Part shown: in pieces, positions 25,849 through 32,346 of the stretch
Numbering within the stretch: position 1 is the first letter of the stretch
Layout: every line of letters starts with the position of its first letter
Assembly: GCA_012837525.1 (NCBI GenBank)
Contig: DUQZ01000013.1
Location: forward strand, 43,570 to 107,569
Source of the DNA: Clostridiales bacterium
Lineage (GTDB): Bacteria > Bacillota > Clostridia > Christensenellales > Aristaeellaceae
DNA length: 64,000 nt
Reading direction: 5' to 3'
Program-made: the position numbers and the translations under genes
Notes under the pieces: generated by a model
Databases searched by the model: none
What the model was told of the DNA's origin: nothing
Seen by the model: the letters and a program-made list of their open reading frames with translations, nothing else

Positions 25849-26742
25849 ATGCCCAACAACACCCTTATGCCTGCCAGCGAGATTGATCTGGCATCTTTGA
25901 TTCATATAATCAGGGGTACACAGGTCATGCTGGACAGTGATTTGGCGGCTCTGTATCAGGTGGAAACCAAGCGCTTAAATGAAGCAGTCAAGAGAAACAA
26001 AGAACGGTTTCCCAAGCAATTTATGTTTCAACTCAGCGATGATGAATACACACACTTGAGGTCGCAGATTGCGACCTCAAGTGTAGCAAGTCAGTATGGC
26101 GGCAGACGATACAATCCCTTCGTTTTCACAGAGCAGGGAATCGCCATGCTCTCCGCGGTGCTACGTAGCAAAATCGCAATTGATGTCAGCATCCGGATTA
26201 TGGACGCCTTCGTTAAGATGAGACGATTCCTTATCAACAACCAGGCGTTTTTATCCAGGTTGGATCAGGTTGAATTGAAGCAGTTGGAAACAGACCGAAA
26301 GCTGGAGCAAGTTTTTCATCACATCGCCTCACAAACTGAAGTAAAACAAAACATCTTTTTCCAAGGCCAAATCTATGATGCCTTCAGTTTCCTCATCGAC
26401 CTGATACAGAAGGCGAAAAAATCTATCTATTTGATTGACAATTATGTTGACACCCACACGCTGAATATCCTAAGCAAGAAAAACAAAGATGTTGAAGTAA
26501 CTATCTTCACCGCTGGTAAAGGCAGGCTGTCTAAGCAAGACATCCATACTTTCAATCTGCAATATCCCGTGCTAAGCGTTAATAAAAATACAAGTTTTCA
26601 TGACCGATTCGTCATCCTGGATGAAAAAGAAGCCTATCACATTGGTGCATCTATCAAGGACGCTGGCAAAAAATGCTTTGGGATTACCAAAATGGAGGAT
26701 AAGAGTTTAATTGAAAGTCTGATAAAACAAATAAATGGATAG
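25849..26742 (+). CDS. ORF6N-domain protein with phospholipase-D-like C-terminus
   Basis: 297 residues. Residues about 14-110 are an ORF6N domain (RGTQVMLDSDLAALY, VKRNKERFP, RRYNPFVFTEQGIAML), a DNA-binding module of phage and mobile-element origin. Residues about 125-165 form a helical linker. The C-terminal ~130 residues carry YLIDNYVD and SFHDRFVILD...HIGASIKDAGKK, a single HKD-like half-site as in phospholipase-D/nuclease-fold proteins. The coding is AT-richer than the flanks, consistent with transfer. No phage genes surround it. Roles in this family are unproven; DNA targeting for defence or regulation is possible. The gene contains a 15-bp perfect inverted repeat. Confidence 0.8.
   Translation: MPNNTLMPASEIDLASLIHIIRGTQVMLDSDLAALYQVETKRLNEAVKRNKERFPKQFMFQLSDDEYTHLRSQIATSSVASQYGGRRYNPFVFTEQGIAMLSAVLRSKIAIDVSIRIMDAFVKMRRFLINNQAFLSRLDQVELKQLETDRKLEQVFHHIASQTEVKQNIFFQGQIYDAFSFLIDLIQKAKKSIYLIDNYVDTHTLNILSKKNKDVEVTIFTAGKGRLSKQDIHTFNLQYPVLSVNKNTSFHDRFVILDEKEAYHIGASIKDAGKKCFGITKMEDKSLIESLIKQING
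26052..26084 (+). repeat. Perfect 15-bp inverted repeat inside the ORF6N gene
   Basis: ACACTTGAGGTCGCA (26052-26066), 3-nt spacer, TGCGACCTCAAGTGT (26070-26084). It encodes the LRSQIATSS segment of the ORF6N domain. A perfect 15-bp stem with a 3-nt loop is exceptional inside a coding sequence. Confidence 0.95.
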
Positions 26743-26830
26743 CAGCGTCCAGTTTCCAGATGGTGTATTATATGTTATTTGGAATGGATGATTATCAATC
26801 TCAACAAAATTTATAACAGGAGGGCATACC

Positions 26831-27427
26831 ATGACAAACTTTTGGAAGAAGATTGATCCCCGCAAATGGGTGGAGCTGGCTTCCCCCGTCACCCTGACCT
26901 TCGCCGGGCTGTCGCTGATCGCGCTGATCATCGGCGCGCTGACCGGCGGGGCATCCACAGGGGCGCTGTTTTCGGTATACCGCTCCTCCGCGTCTGATTT
27001 CCTGTTTTATCCGCGGCTCTTTTTGCATGTGCTGGGCCATGCCAACTTCGCGCATTTCGCCAACAACATGGCGCTATTTTTGGTGCTGGGGCCGATTATT
27101 GAAAAGCAATACGGTGCCAGGCGGCTCATCATCATGATTTTGATCACCGCGCTGATGACCGGGCTGTTCCATTTGCTGATCTCACCCACCAGCGCGGCGC
27201 TGGGCGCCAGCGGCATTGTGTTTATGTTTATCCTGCTCTCCGCCGCCTCCGGCCGCAAAAACAAGAAGGTGCCGCTCACGCTGCTTCTGGTCGCTGTGAT
27301 CTACCTGGGGCGCGAAATTGGCGGCGGCATCTTCCAGTCTGACAACGTGTCCCAAATCGCGCACATCATCGGCGGCCTGTGCGGCTGGGCTTTTGGGATG
27401 ATTTTTCAAAAGAAACAGACCGTATAA
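26831..27427 (+). CDS. Rhomboid family intramembrane serine protease
   Basis: 198 residues with about six membrane helices. Catalytic Ser127 lies in LGASGIV and the paired His178 in AHIIGGLCG. The L1-like region reads HANFAHFANN. Rhomboids cleave membrane-protein helices within the bilayer. The substrate is unknown. The start ATG follows ACAGGAGGG. A rhomboid immediately before an ECF sigma operon raises the possibility of regulated membrane proteolysis, but the anti-sigma candidate there has no membrane helix, so the link is weak. Confidence 0.9.
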   Translation: MTNFWKKIDPRKWVELASPVTLTFAGLSLIALIIGALTGGASTGALFSVYRSSASDFLFYPRLFLHVLGHANFAHFANNMALFLVLGPIIEKQYGARRLIIMILITALMTGLFHLLISPTSAALGASGIVFMFILLSAASGRKNKKVPLTLLLVAVIYLGREIGGGIFQSDNVSQIAHIIGGLCGWAFGMIFQKKQTV

Positions 27428-27446
27428 AAAGAAAATAAAATATCAA

Positions 27447-27474
27447 TGAACCTTTTTGCTCTTCTTTGCGACTA
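27447..27474 (+). promoter_or_regulatory. ECF-type promoter, probably autoregulatory
   Basis: TGAACC (27447-27452), a T-rich 16-nt spacer and CGACTA (27469-27474), the GAAC/CGWC pattern used by ECF sigma factors. It lies 23 bp before the GTG of an ECF sigma gene. A closely similar site with the same spacing lies at 63025-63052. Confidence 0.65.
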
Positions 27475-27497
27475 CATGATTGAAAGGAGGTTGCAAA

Positions 27498-28013
27498 GTG
27501 GACGATGTGTTGACCCTCGCGCGCAGCGGAAACCCTGCAGCCTTCGAGCGGCTGGTTACGCCTTACCTCAAAGGGCTGTACGGCTTCATCAGAAAGCGGG
27601 TGGATGAGCAGGCGGAGGATGTCTACCAGGAAACGCTGCTGTCCGCCTGGCAGGCCCTCCCCGGCTTTCAGCAAAACGCCTCCATCAAAACCTGGCTGTA
27701 CGCCATCGCCGGCTACAAATGCGCGGACGCCCTCAGGAAACACATGCGCCAGCCGCAAATGGAAGAAATGGACGAGCGGGCCGCAAGCCCCGGTTTTGAG
27801 GAGGGCACCCTGGCGCGCATGGACATCAGGGACGCCCTGGATGCCCTGGGGGCCGAGGACCAGCAGCTGCTGTACCTGGTGTACCACGAGGGGTTTACGC
27901 AAAAGGAAGCCGGCGTCATCCTGGGGATTCCCGAAGGCACCGTCAAAAGCAGGCTGTACAGGCTGCGCGGCATCCTGCAACAAGCGCTGGGAGGTGAACA
28001 AGATGGAACATGA
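27498..28013 (+). CDS. ECF-family RNA polymerase sigma factor
   Basis: 171 residues with the two ECF regions: sigma-2 (about 8-75: FERLVTPYLKGLYGF, DVYQETLLSAW, SIKTWLYAIAGYKCAD) and sigma-4 (about 105-160: YHEGFTQKEAGVILGIPEGTVKSRLYRLRG). It directs RNA polymerase to stress or envelope promoters. GTG 27498 is chosen because GAAAGGAGG is seven bases upstream, while an earlier in-frame TTG would overlap that site. It overlaps the next gene by 11 bp. The upstream ECF-type promoter suggests it activates its own operon. Confidence 0.92.
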   Translation: MDDVLTLARSGNPAAFERLVTPYLKGLYGFIRKRVDEQAEDVYQETLLSAWQALPGFQQNASIKTWLYAIAGYKCADALRKHMRQPQMEEMDERAASPGFEEGTLARMDIRDALDALGAEDQQLLYLVYHEGFTQKEAGVILGIPEGTVKSRLYRLRGILQQALGGEQDGT

Positions 28014-28317
28014 ACAAATCCGTGAGCACCTGCCCCGGTTCATCACCGGCAGCCTGGGGGCGCAGGAGAGCCTGGCCATCAGCCAGGCCCTGGCAGAGCA
28101 CCCCGAACTGATGGCCGACCTGCGCCTGGCGCTGGCGCTGCACAAAGCCTTTGAGGAGGAGCTGACAATGCCGCCGCCCCTGCCGGCCGTCATCTACCAG
28201 CAAGCGCGGCAGCCCGTACCCCTGCTACCAACGGCGCTCACCGGCAGCATCCGTCAGCTGCGCCAGGCGGCAGACATTACCAGCAAGGCAATCAAACTGG
28301 CTTTCAAAATGATCTAA
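28003..28317 (+). CDS. Small probable anti-sigma protein without zinc motif
   Basis: 104 residues overlapping the sigma gene by 11 bp, a position typical for anti-sigma factors. The N-terminal ~50 residues (LPRFITGSLGAQESLAISQALAEHPELMADL) resemble the helical start of anti-sigma domains, but the HxxxCxxC zinc site is absent. No membrane helix is visible. A Pro-rich middle precedes a basic helical end (SIRQLRQAADITSKAIKLAFK). If it binds the sigma factor, it must be a soluble switch or need a membrane partner. Function is inferred from position and weak similarity. GGGAGGTG precedes the ATG. Confidence 0.6.
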   Translation: MEHEQIREHLPRFITGSLGAQESLAISQALAEHPELMADLRLALALHKAFEEELTMPPPLPAVIYQQARQPVPLLPTALTGSIRQLRQAADITSKAIKLAFKMI

Positions 28318-28332
28318 CAAAGGAGAATTGAC

Positions 28333-28599
28333 ATGAGCGAAAACAAACGCGAATTTGACATCAAGGACACGCACGAACTGGGCCAGATCCTGGATACCGT
28401 TGGGGACAAGGTGCCCAAGTTGATCAAGGACATCATGGGCAGCCTGTACTCCAAGGAGAACGCCGCCAACATGGGCCAGGCCGTCGGCACCTATTACAAG
28501 GAGCTGATCGCGGCCGGCATCCCGCAGGAGGACGCGCTGGACATGGCCAAGAGCATGGCCTTCTCCCTCAAGGACATCCAGTTCAACAGCGGTAAGTAA
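28333..28599 (+). CDS. Small soluble protein of unknown function in the ECF operon
   Basis: 88 residues, not recognised. It is helical and charged, with no signal peptide or cysteines. The C-terminal part reads YYKELIAAGIPQEDALDMAKSM, and the pattern G-[IL]-P-x-[ED]-x-A-x-x-x-A-K recurs in the next small protein. It starts 15 bp after the anti-sigma candidate with AAAGGAGA before the ATG, so it belongs to the same transcript. Confidence 0.65.
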   Translation: MSENKREFDIKDTHELGQILDTVGDKVPKLIKDIMGSLYSKENAANMGQAVGTYYKELIAAGIPQEDALDMAKSMAFSLKDIQFNSGK

Positions 28600-28614
28600 G
28601 CCTGGTCTGTTTTG

Positions 28615-28866
28615 ATGAACACACCCCGCACACGCAATGGCTTCAAGACCATCTGGTCGGTGCTGCGCTTAATCGGCGCAGCGCCGGGCCTGATGATTGC
28701 CGCATCCAGTGAGTACCGGCGCTTTAGGAAAACCTTCATCGCGCACGCGGTGTCAGGCGGCCTGCCGCCAGAGGCGGCGGAGGAGATTGCCAAGCGCTAC
28801 AAACCCACGAAACTGATCCGATCAATTCCAGGAGTAAATAACAACAACACCGACACCGTTTCCTGA
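28615..28866 (+). CDS. Small hypothetical protein, last gene of the ECF operon
   Basis: 83 residues, not recognised. A moderately hydrophobic N-terminal stretch (TIWSVLRLIGAAPGLMIAAS) may associate with membrane. The region AVSGGLPPEAAEEIAKRY repeats the G-L-P-x-E-x-A-x-x-x-A-K pattern of the preceding protein. A TTG lies one codon earlier, but ATG 28615 is simpler. The ribosome-binding site is weak, suggesting coupling. The stop codon lies within the terminator stem-loop. Confidence 0.55.
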   Translation: MNTPRTRNGFKTIWSVLRLIGAAPGLMIAASSEYRRFRKTFIAHAVSGGLPPEAAEEIAKRYKPTKLIRSIPGVNNNNTDTVS

Positions 28867-28882
28867 GGGAGACGGTGTTTTC
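28853..28882 (+). terminator. Terminator of the ECF operon
   Basis: An 11-bp stem (ACACCGTTTCC/GGGAGACGGTGT with one G-T pair) and a TGAG loop containing the stop codon of the last gene, then TTTT. Confidence 0.8.
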
Positions 28883-29011
28883 AGGTAGATTGCGCGGAAA
28901 TTTGCCGCGTTTTTTTGATGCCCACACAACAAACGGGTATGATAGTGTTGTGAAACGCGAAGAACTCCCGAGTACAAACGGCAATACGGCTGTTTGAGAA
29001 AGGAGAGGGAT

Positions 29012-29938
29012 ATGACCACGAAGATGACAACCCTGTTTGGCATCCAGCACCCCATCATCCAGGGCGGGATGGCCTGGGTGGCGGACGCGCAGTTGGCAGC
29101 TGCTGTCTCCAACGCCGGCGGGCTGGGGATGATTTCCGCCTATGGCTTAAGCGGCCAGGAATTGCGCGCGCAGATTCACGCCTGCCGCGAACTGACAGAC
29201 AAGCCCTTTGGCGTCAACATCATGCTGATGAGCCCGCAAGCGCAGGAAGCGGCCCAGATTGCGGCGCAGGAAAAAGTGGCTGTCGTCACCACCAGCGCCG
29301 GCCTGCCCACCCGCTTTATGCCCATCTGGCGGGACGCGGGCATCAAGGTGGTGCCGGTGGTGGCCAATGTGGCCATGGCCAAGCGCGTGGCGCGGGACGG
29401 CGCCAGCGCCGTGATTGCCGAAGGCTATGAGGCCGGCGGGCATGTGGGCGAATTGACCACCTTAACCCTGGTGCCGCAAATCGCGGACGCGGTGGATTTG
29501 CCGGTCATCGCGGCGGGCGGTATCGCCGATGGCCGCGGGCTGGCCGCGGTGCTGATGCTGGGCGCAGCGGGCGCGCAGGTCGGCACCCGCTTTTTGGCGG
29601 CGGACGAGTGCGGCATCCCCCAGTGCTTCAAGGATGAGGTGCTGCGCGCGCGGGATACGGACACCATGGTGGCAGGCAAACGCCGCGGAATCCAGGTGCG
29701 GGCGCTGAAAAACAGCTATATGCAGGAATTGGCCGAACAGGAGATGAACCCGCATGTGAGCAACGCGGAACTGGAGCAGCACGGCAGCGGCGCGCTCTGG
29801 CGCGCGGTGAAGGAAGGCGATATGGTCACCGGCTGCATCATGGCCGGCCAGGCAGCCGCCCTGGTGAAGGAAACCATGCCCGCCGCCCAGATTATCGCGC
29901 AGATCATGCAGGGCGTAAAAGCGCTGATGCCCGCTTGA
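29012..29938 (+). CDS. fabK: FabK-like enoyl-ACP reductase / nitronate monooxygenase family flavoprotein
   Basis: 308 residues, an FMN TIM barrel. Key segments are HPIIQGGMAWV (about 12-22), NAGGLGMIS, EGYEAGGHVGELTT (about 138-151), VIAAGGIADGRG and GAQVGTRFLA. The EGxEAGGHxGE pattern and overall layout favour FabK, which reduces enoyl-ACP in fatty-acid elongation, over nitronate monooxygenase, but the families merge. It stands outside any fab cluster, which lowers confidence in the substrate. An earlier in-frame ATG exists, but AAAGGAGAGGG supports ATG 29012. Confidence 0.75.
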   Translation: MTTKMTTLFGIQHPIIQGGMAWVADAQLAAAVSNAGGLGMISAYGLSGQELRAQIHACRELTDKPFGVNIMLMSPQAQEAAQIAAQEKVAVVTTSAGLPTRFMPIWRDAGIKVVPVVANVAMAKRVARDGASAVIAEGYEAGGHVGELTTLTLVPQIADAVDLPVIAAGGIADGRGLAAVLMLGAAGAQVGTRFLAADECGIPQCFKDEVLRARDTDTMVAGKRRGIQVRALKNSYMQELAEQEMNPHVSNAELEQHGSGALWRAVKEGDMVTGCIMAGQAAALVKETMPAAQIIAQIMQGVKALMPA

Positions 29939-29941
29939 GAC

Positions 29942-29966
29942 AGCGGATAAACATCCGCTTGTTTGC
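29942..29966 (+). terminator. Weak terminator after the FabK-like gene
   Basis: AGCGGAT (29942-29948) pairs with ATCCGCT (29953-29959) across AAAC and is followed by TGTTTG. Confidence 0.55.
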
Positions 29967-29994
29967 TTGTAATTTTGGACGGATGCGGTAGAAT
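29967..29994 (+). promoter_or_regulatory. Predicted promoter of thyA-folA
   Basis: TTGTAA (29967-29972), 16 nt, TAGAAT (29989-29994), 39 bp before the thyA ATG. Confidence 0.5.
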
Positions 29995-30033
29995 GGGCGC
30001 AGCACATGAACGCCAGGAGGGCCGTTATTTACC

Positions 30034-30864
30034 ATGAGTTACGCCGATACCGTCTTTATCAATAACTGCAAGCACATTTTAAGCGAGGGCATCTGGGACC
30101 GTGACCAGGCCGTGCGCCCCAAATGGGAGGATGGCACGCCCGCGCACACCGTCAAGGCTTTTGGCATCATCAACCGTTATAATTTGCGGGAGGAATTCCC
30201 CATCCTCACCCTGCGGCAGACCCGGCTTAGAAACTGTGTTGATGAGCTGTTCTGGATCTGGCAGAAAAAATCCAGCAACGTGAAGGACCTGAACAGCCGC
30301 ATCTGGGACCAGTGGGCGGATGAAAGCGGCTCCATCGGCAAGGCCTACGGCTACCAATTGGGCGTGAAGCACCAGTATAAAGACGGCCAGTTTGACCAGG
30401 TGGACCGCATCCTGCATGACCTTTCGCACAACCCCGCCTCCCGGCGGATGCTGACCAATATTTTTGTCCACCAGGACCTGCACGAAATGGCCCTTTACCC
30501 CTGCGCCTACTCGATGACCTTCAATGTGTCAGGCAAGACCTTAAACGCCATTTTAAACCAGCGCTCCCAGGACATGCTGGTGGCCAACAACTGGAACGTG
30601 TGCCAGTACGCGGTGCTGGTGCATTTGTTTGCCCAGGCAAGCGGCCTCATCCCCGGGGAATTGGTGCATGTGATCGCGGACGCGCACATCTATGACCGCC
30701 ATGTGCCCCTGGTGGAGGAATTGATTACACGGGAACCCTTTCAGGCGCCCCGGCTGTTGATCAACCCCGAAAAGACCAATTTTTATGATTTCACCGTGGA
30801 TGATGTGCAATTGGAGGGCTATGAGTTCCATCCCTTCAAGGTCAAAATCCCGGTCGCGGAGTAA
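30034..30864 (+). CDS. thyA: Thymidylate synthase, phi3T/Bacillus ThyA type
   Basis: 276 residues. It methylates dUMP to dTMP using methylene-tetrahydrofolate. Nucleophile Cys157 lies in ALYPCAYSM. The phosphate-binding NQRSQD and the late DAHIYDRH are present. The common PCHxxxQF motif is replaced by PCAYSMTF, and the N-terminal pattern (RDQAVRPKWEDGTPAHT, DELFWIWQKKS) matches the Bacillus ThyA/phage phi3T subtype, so these are subtype features and not defects. folA follows 5 bp later, and the two enzymes together regenerate the folate cofactor. Confidence 0.93.
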   Translation: MSYADTVFINNCKHILSEGIWDRDQAVRPKWEDGTPAHTVKAFGIINRYNLREEFPILTLRQTRLRNCVDELFWIWQKKSSNVKDLNSRIWDQWADESGSIGKAYGYQLGVKHQYKDGQFDQVDRILHDLSHNPASRRMLTNIFVHQDLHEMALYPCAYSMTFNVSGKTLNAILNQRSQDMLVANNWNVCQYAVLVHLFAQASGLIPGELVHVIADAHIYDRHVPLVEELITREPFQAPRLLINPEKTNFYDFTVDDVQLEGYEFHPFKVKIPVAE

Positions 30865-30869
30865 AATAT

Positions 30870-31376
30870 ATGCAAGCCATTGTCGCTGTTGATTTGAACT
30901 ATGCCATTGGAAACAAAGGCCAGATGCTCTACCACCTGCCGGATGATTTAAAGCATTTCGCGCGTATCACCCGCGGCAAGACCTTGGTGATGGGCCGCGC
31001 CACCCTGGAATCCCTCCCCGGCGGCAAGCCGCTGAAGGACAGGCTCAACATTGTCTTAACCCGCAATAGGGACTACCAGGCAGAGGGGGCTGTTGTGCTG
31101 CACTCCACGCAGGAGTTGGCAGAATACATCGCGGATATTCCCCCGGATGACGTGATGCTCATTGGCGGGGACAGCCTGTACCATGAGCTGATTGATTGCT
31201 GTGACAAGGCCTATGTCACCAAGATTGACGCGGTAACGCAGGCGGACAGCTTCTTCCCCAACCTGGATGACAAGGCCAACTGGGAGCTGGTCTCCTGCTC
31301 CCCCACACAGGAGCAAAACGGCCTGCATTTCAGTTACTGTGAGTATGTGAATCAAATGGTCGAGCCGCTACTATAA
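30870..31376 (+). CDS. folA: Dihydrofolate reductase
   Basis: 168 residues of the normal DHFR fold: MQAIVAVDLNYAIGNKGQML at the start, LPDDLKHFARIT with the active-site Asp, GKTLVMGRATLESLPGGKPL, and the NADPH motif LIGGDSLYHEL. It reduces the dihydrofolate produced by ThyA to tetrahydrofolate. It lies 5 bp after thyA and 19 bp before the epimerase gene, so all three are probably co-transcribed. Confidence 0.95.
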   Translation: MQAIVAVDLNYAIGNKGQMLYHLPDDLKHFARITRGKTLVMGRATLESLPGGKPLKDRLNIVLTRNRDYQAEGAVVLHSTQELAEYIADIPPDDVMLIGGDSLYHELIDCCDKAYVTKIDAVTQADSFFPNLDDKANWELVSCSPTQEQNGLHFSYCEYVNQMVEPLL

Positions 31377-31395
31377 TATTTGGAGGATGGTATAG

Positions 31396-32295
31396 ATGAG
31401 AATTGGTTTAAGTTCCTATTCCCTGGTGGGCGCGCTGCGCAGCGGGGAGTTCACCCTGGTTCAGGCGATTGACTGGGCTGCCAAAAACGGCGCGGACGTG
31501 TTTGAGTTGGTGCCCATCGGCTTCACCTTCATGACGGAGGCCGGCAAGGTGGACCTGGAGCAGATCAAGGCCACCAAACAGGCAGCCAAAGACGCGGGCA
31601 TCCCGCTGGTCAACTACTCTGTGGGCGGCAACCTGCTGCAGGAGGGCGAGGCGCAGCAAAAGGAAATCGCCCGCATCAAGCAGGAGGTGGACATCGCAGC
31701 AGAATTGGGACTGGACCGCATGCGCCATGACATCGGCTTTTGGGCCAGCCCCCTGCAGGAGAACACCACCGCCAATTTTGACCAGAAACTGCCCGGCATG
31801 CTGGACGCGGTGAATGAAATCAGCGAGCATGGCAAAACCCGCGGTGTGGTGACGATGCTGGAAAACCACGGCCTGTTTGTCAACGGGATGGACCGGGTGC
31901 AGCGCGTGATCAACGGTGTGCACACCGGCAACTACGGCCTGTTGATGGACACCGGCAACATCATCTGCGTGGATGAGGACCCGCTGGCCTTTGTGCGCCT
32001 GATGGGCAGGCAGGCCAAGATGGTGCACCTGAAGGATTTCTATGTGCGCGCATCCAACCCCGGCGACACCGCGCCCAACTACCCATATGGCGCGTGGTTC
32101 AGAAGCCTGGGCGGCACCTACCTGCGCGGCGCCATCCTGGGACAGGGTGACCTGGATGTACGCGGCACCATCAAAACCTTGAAGGATCTGGGCTATACAG
32201 GAGATGTAGCCATTGAGTTTGAGGGCATGGAGGAATGCCGCTACGCCTCCGCGGTGAGCATCGCCAACGCGAAACGAATCCTGGCGGAAGTCTAA
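31396..32295 (+). CDS. Sugar phosphate isomerase/epimerase-like TIM barrel
   Basis: 299 residues of the xylose-isomerase-like AP endonuclease-2 superfamily. Likely metal-site residues are in the strands ending VTMLENHG (Glu), LLMDTGNI (Asp), VHLKDFY (His, Asp) and VAIEFEGMEE (Glu). Such enzymes epimerise or isomerise sugars and inositols, using Mn or Mg. The substrate cannot be read from sequence. The start has TTTGGAGG before it. It follows folA closely, with no evident metabolic link. Confidence 0.8.
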   Translation: MRIGLSSYSLVGALRSGEFTLVQAIDWAAKNGADVFELVPIGFTFMTEAGKVDLEQIKATKQAAKDAGIPLVNYSVGGNLLQEGEAQQKEIARIKQEVDIAAELGLDRMRHDIGFWASPLQENTTANFDQKLPGMLDAVNEISEHGKTRGVVTMLENHGLFVNGMDRVQRVINGVHTGNYGLLMDTGNIICVDEDPLAFVRLMGRQAKMVHLKDFYVRASNPGDTAPNYPYGAWFRSLGGTYLRGAILGQGDLDVRGTIKTLKDLGYTGDVAIEFEGMEECRYASAVSIANAKRILAEV

Positions 32296-32311
32296 GCAAC
32301 ATAGTATATGA

Positions 32312-32346
32312 TTCATCCCCGCAAAATTGAGCGGGGATGAATTTTT
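32312..32346. terminator. Bidirectional terminator between convergent genes
   Basis: TTCATCCCCGC (32312-32322) pairs perfectly with GCGGGGATGAA (32331-32341), with TTTTT on the plus side. It closes the thyA-folA-epimerase operon and overlaps the end of the radical SAM gene on the other strand. Confidence 0.85.

Noticed and set aside
25849..27427. A possible prophage remnant around the ORF6N gene
   Set aside because: No integrase, structural or lysis genes, and no attachment-site repeats were seen; the flanking genes are ordinary chromosomal genes.
26831..28317. Rhomboid protease cutting the anti-sigma factor of the next operon
   Set aside because: The anti-sigma candidate has no membrane helix to cleave, and each gene has its own start signals.
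30034..30864. ThyA with PCAYSM in place of PCHxxxQF, considered as a damaged enzyme
   Set aside because: The sequence fits the Bacillus ThyA/phage phi3T subtype, where this motif also differs; the nucleophilic Cys, Arg and Asp are kept.
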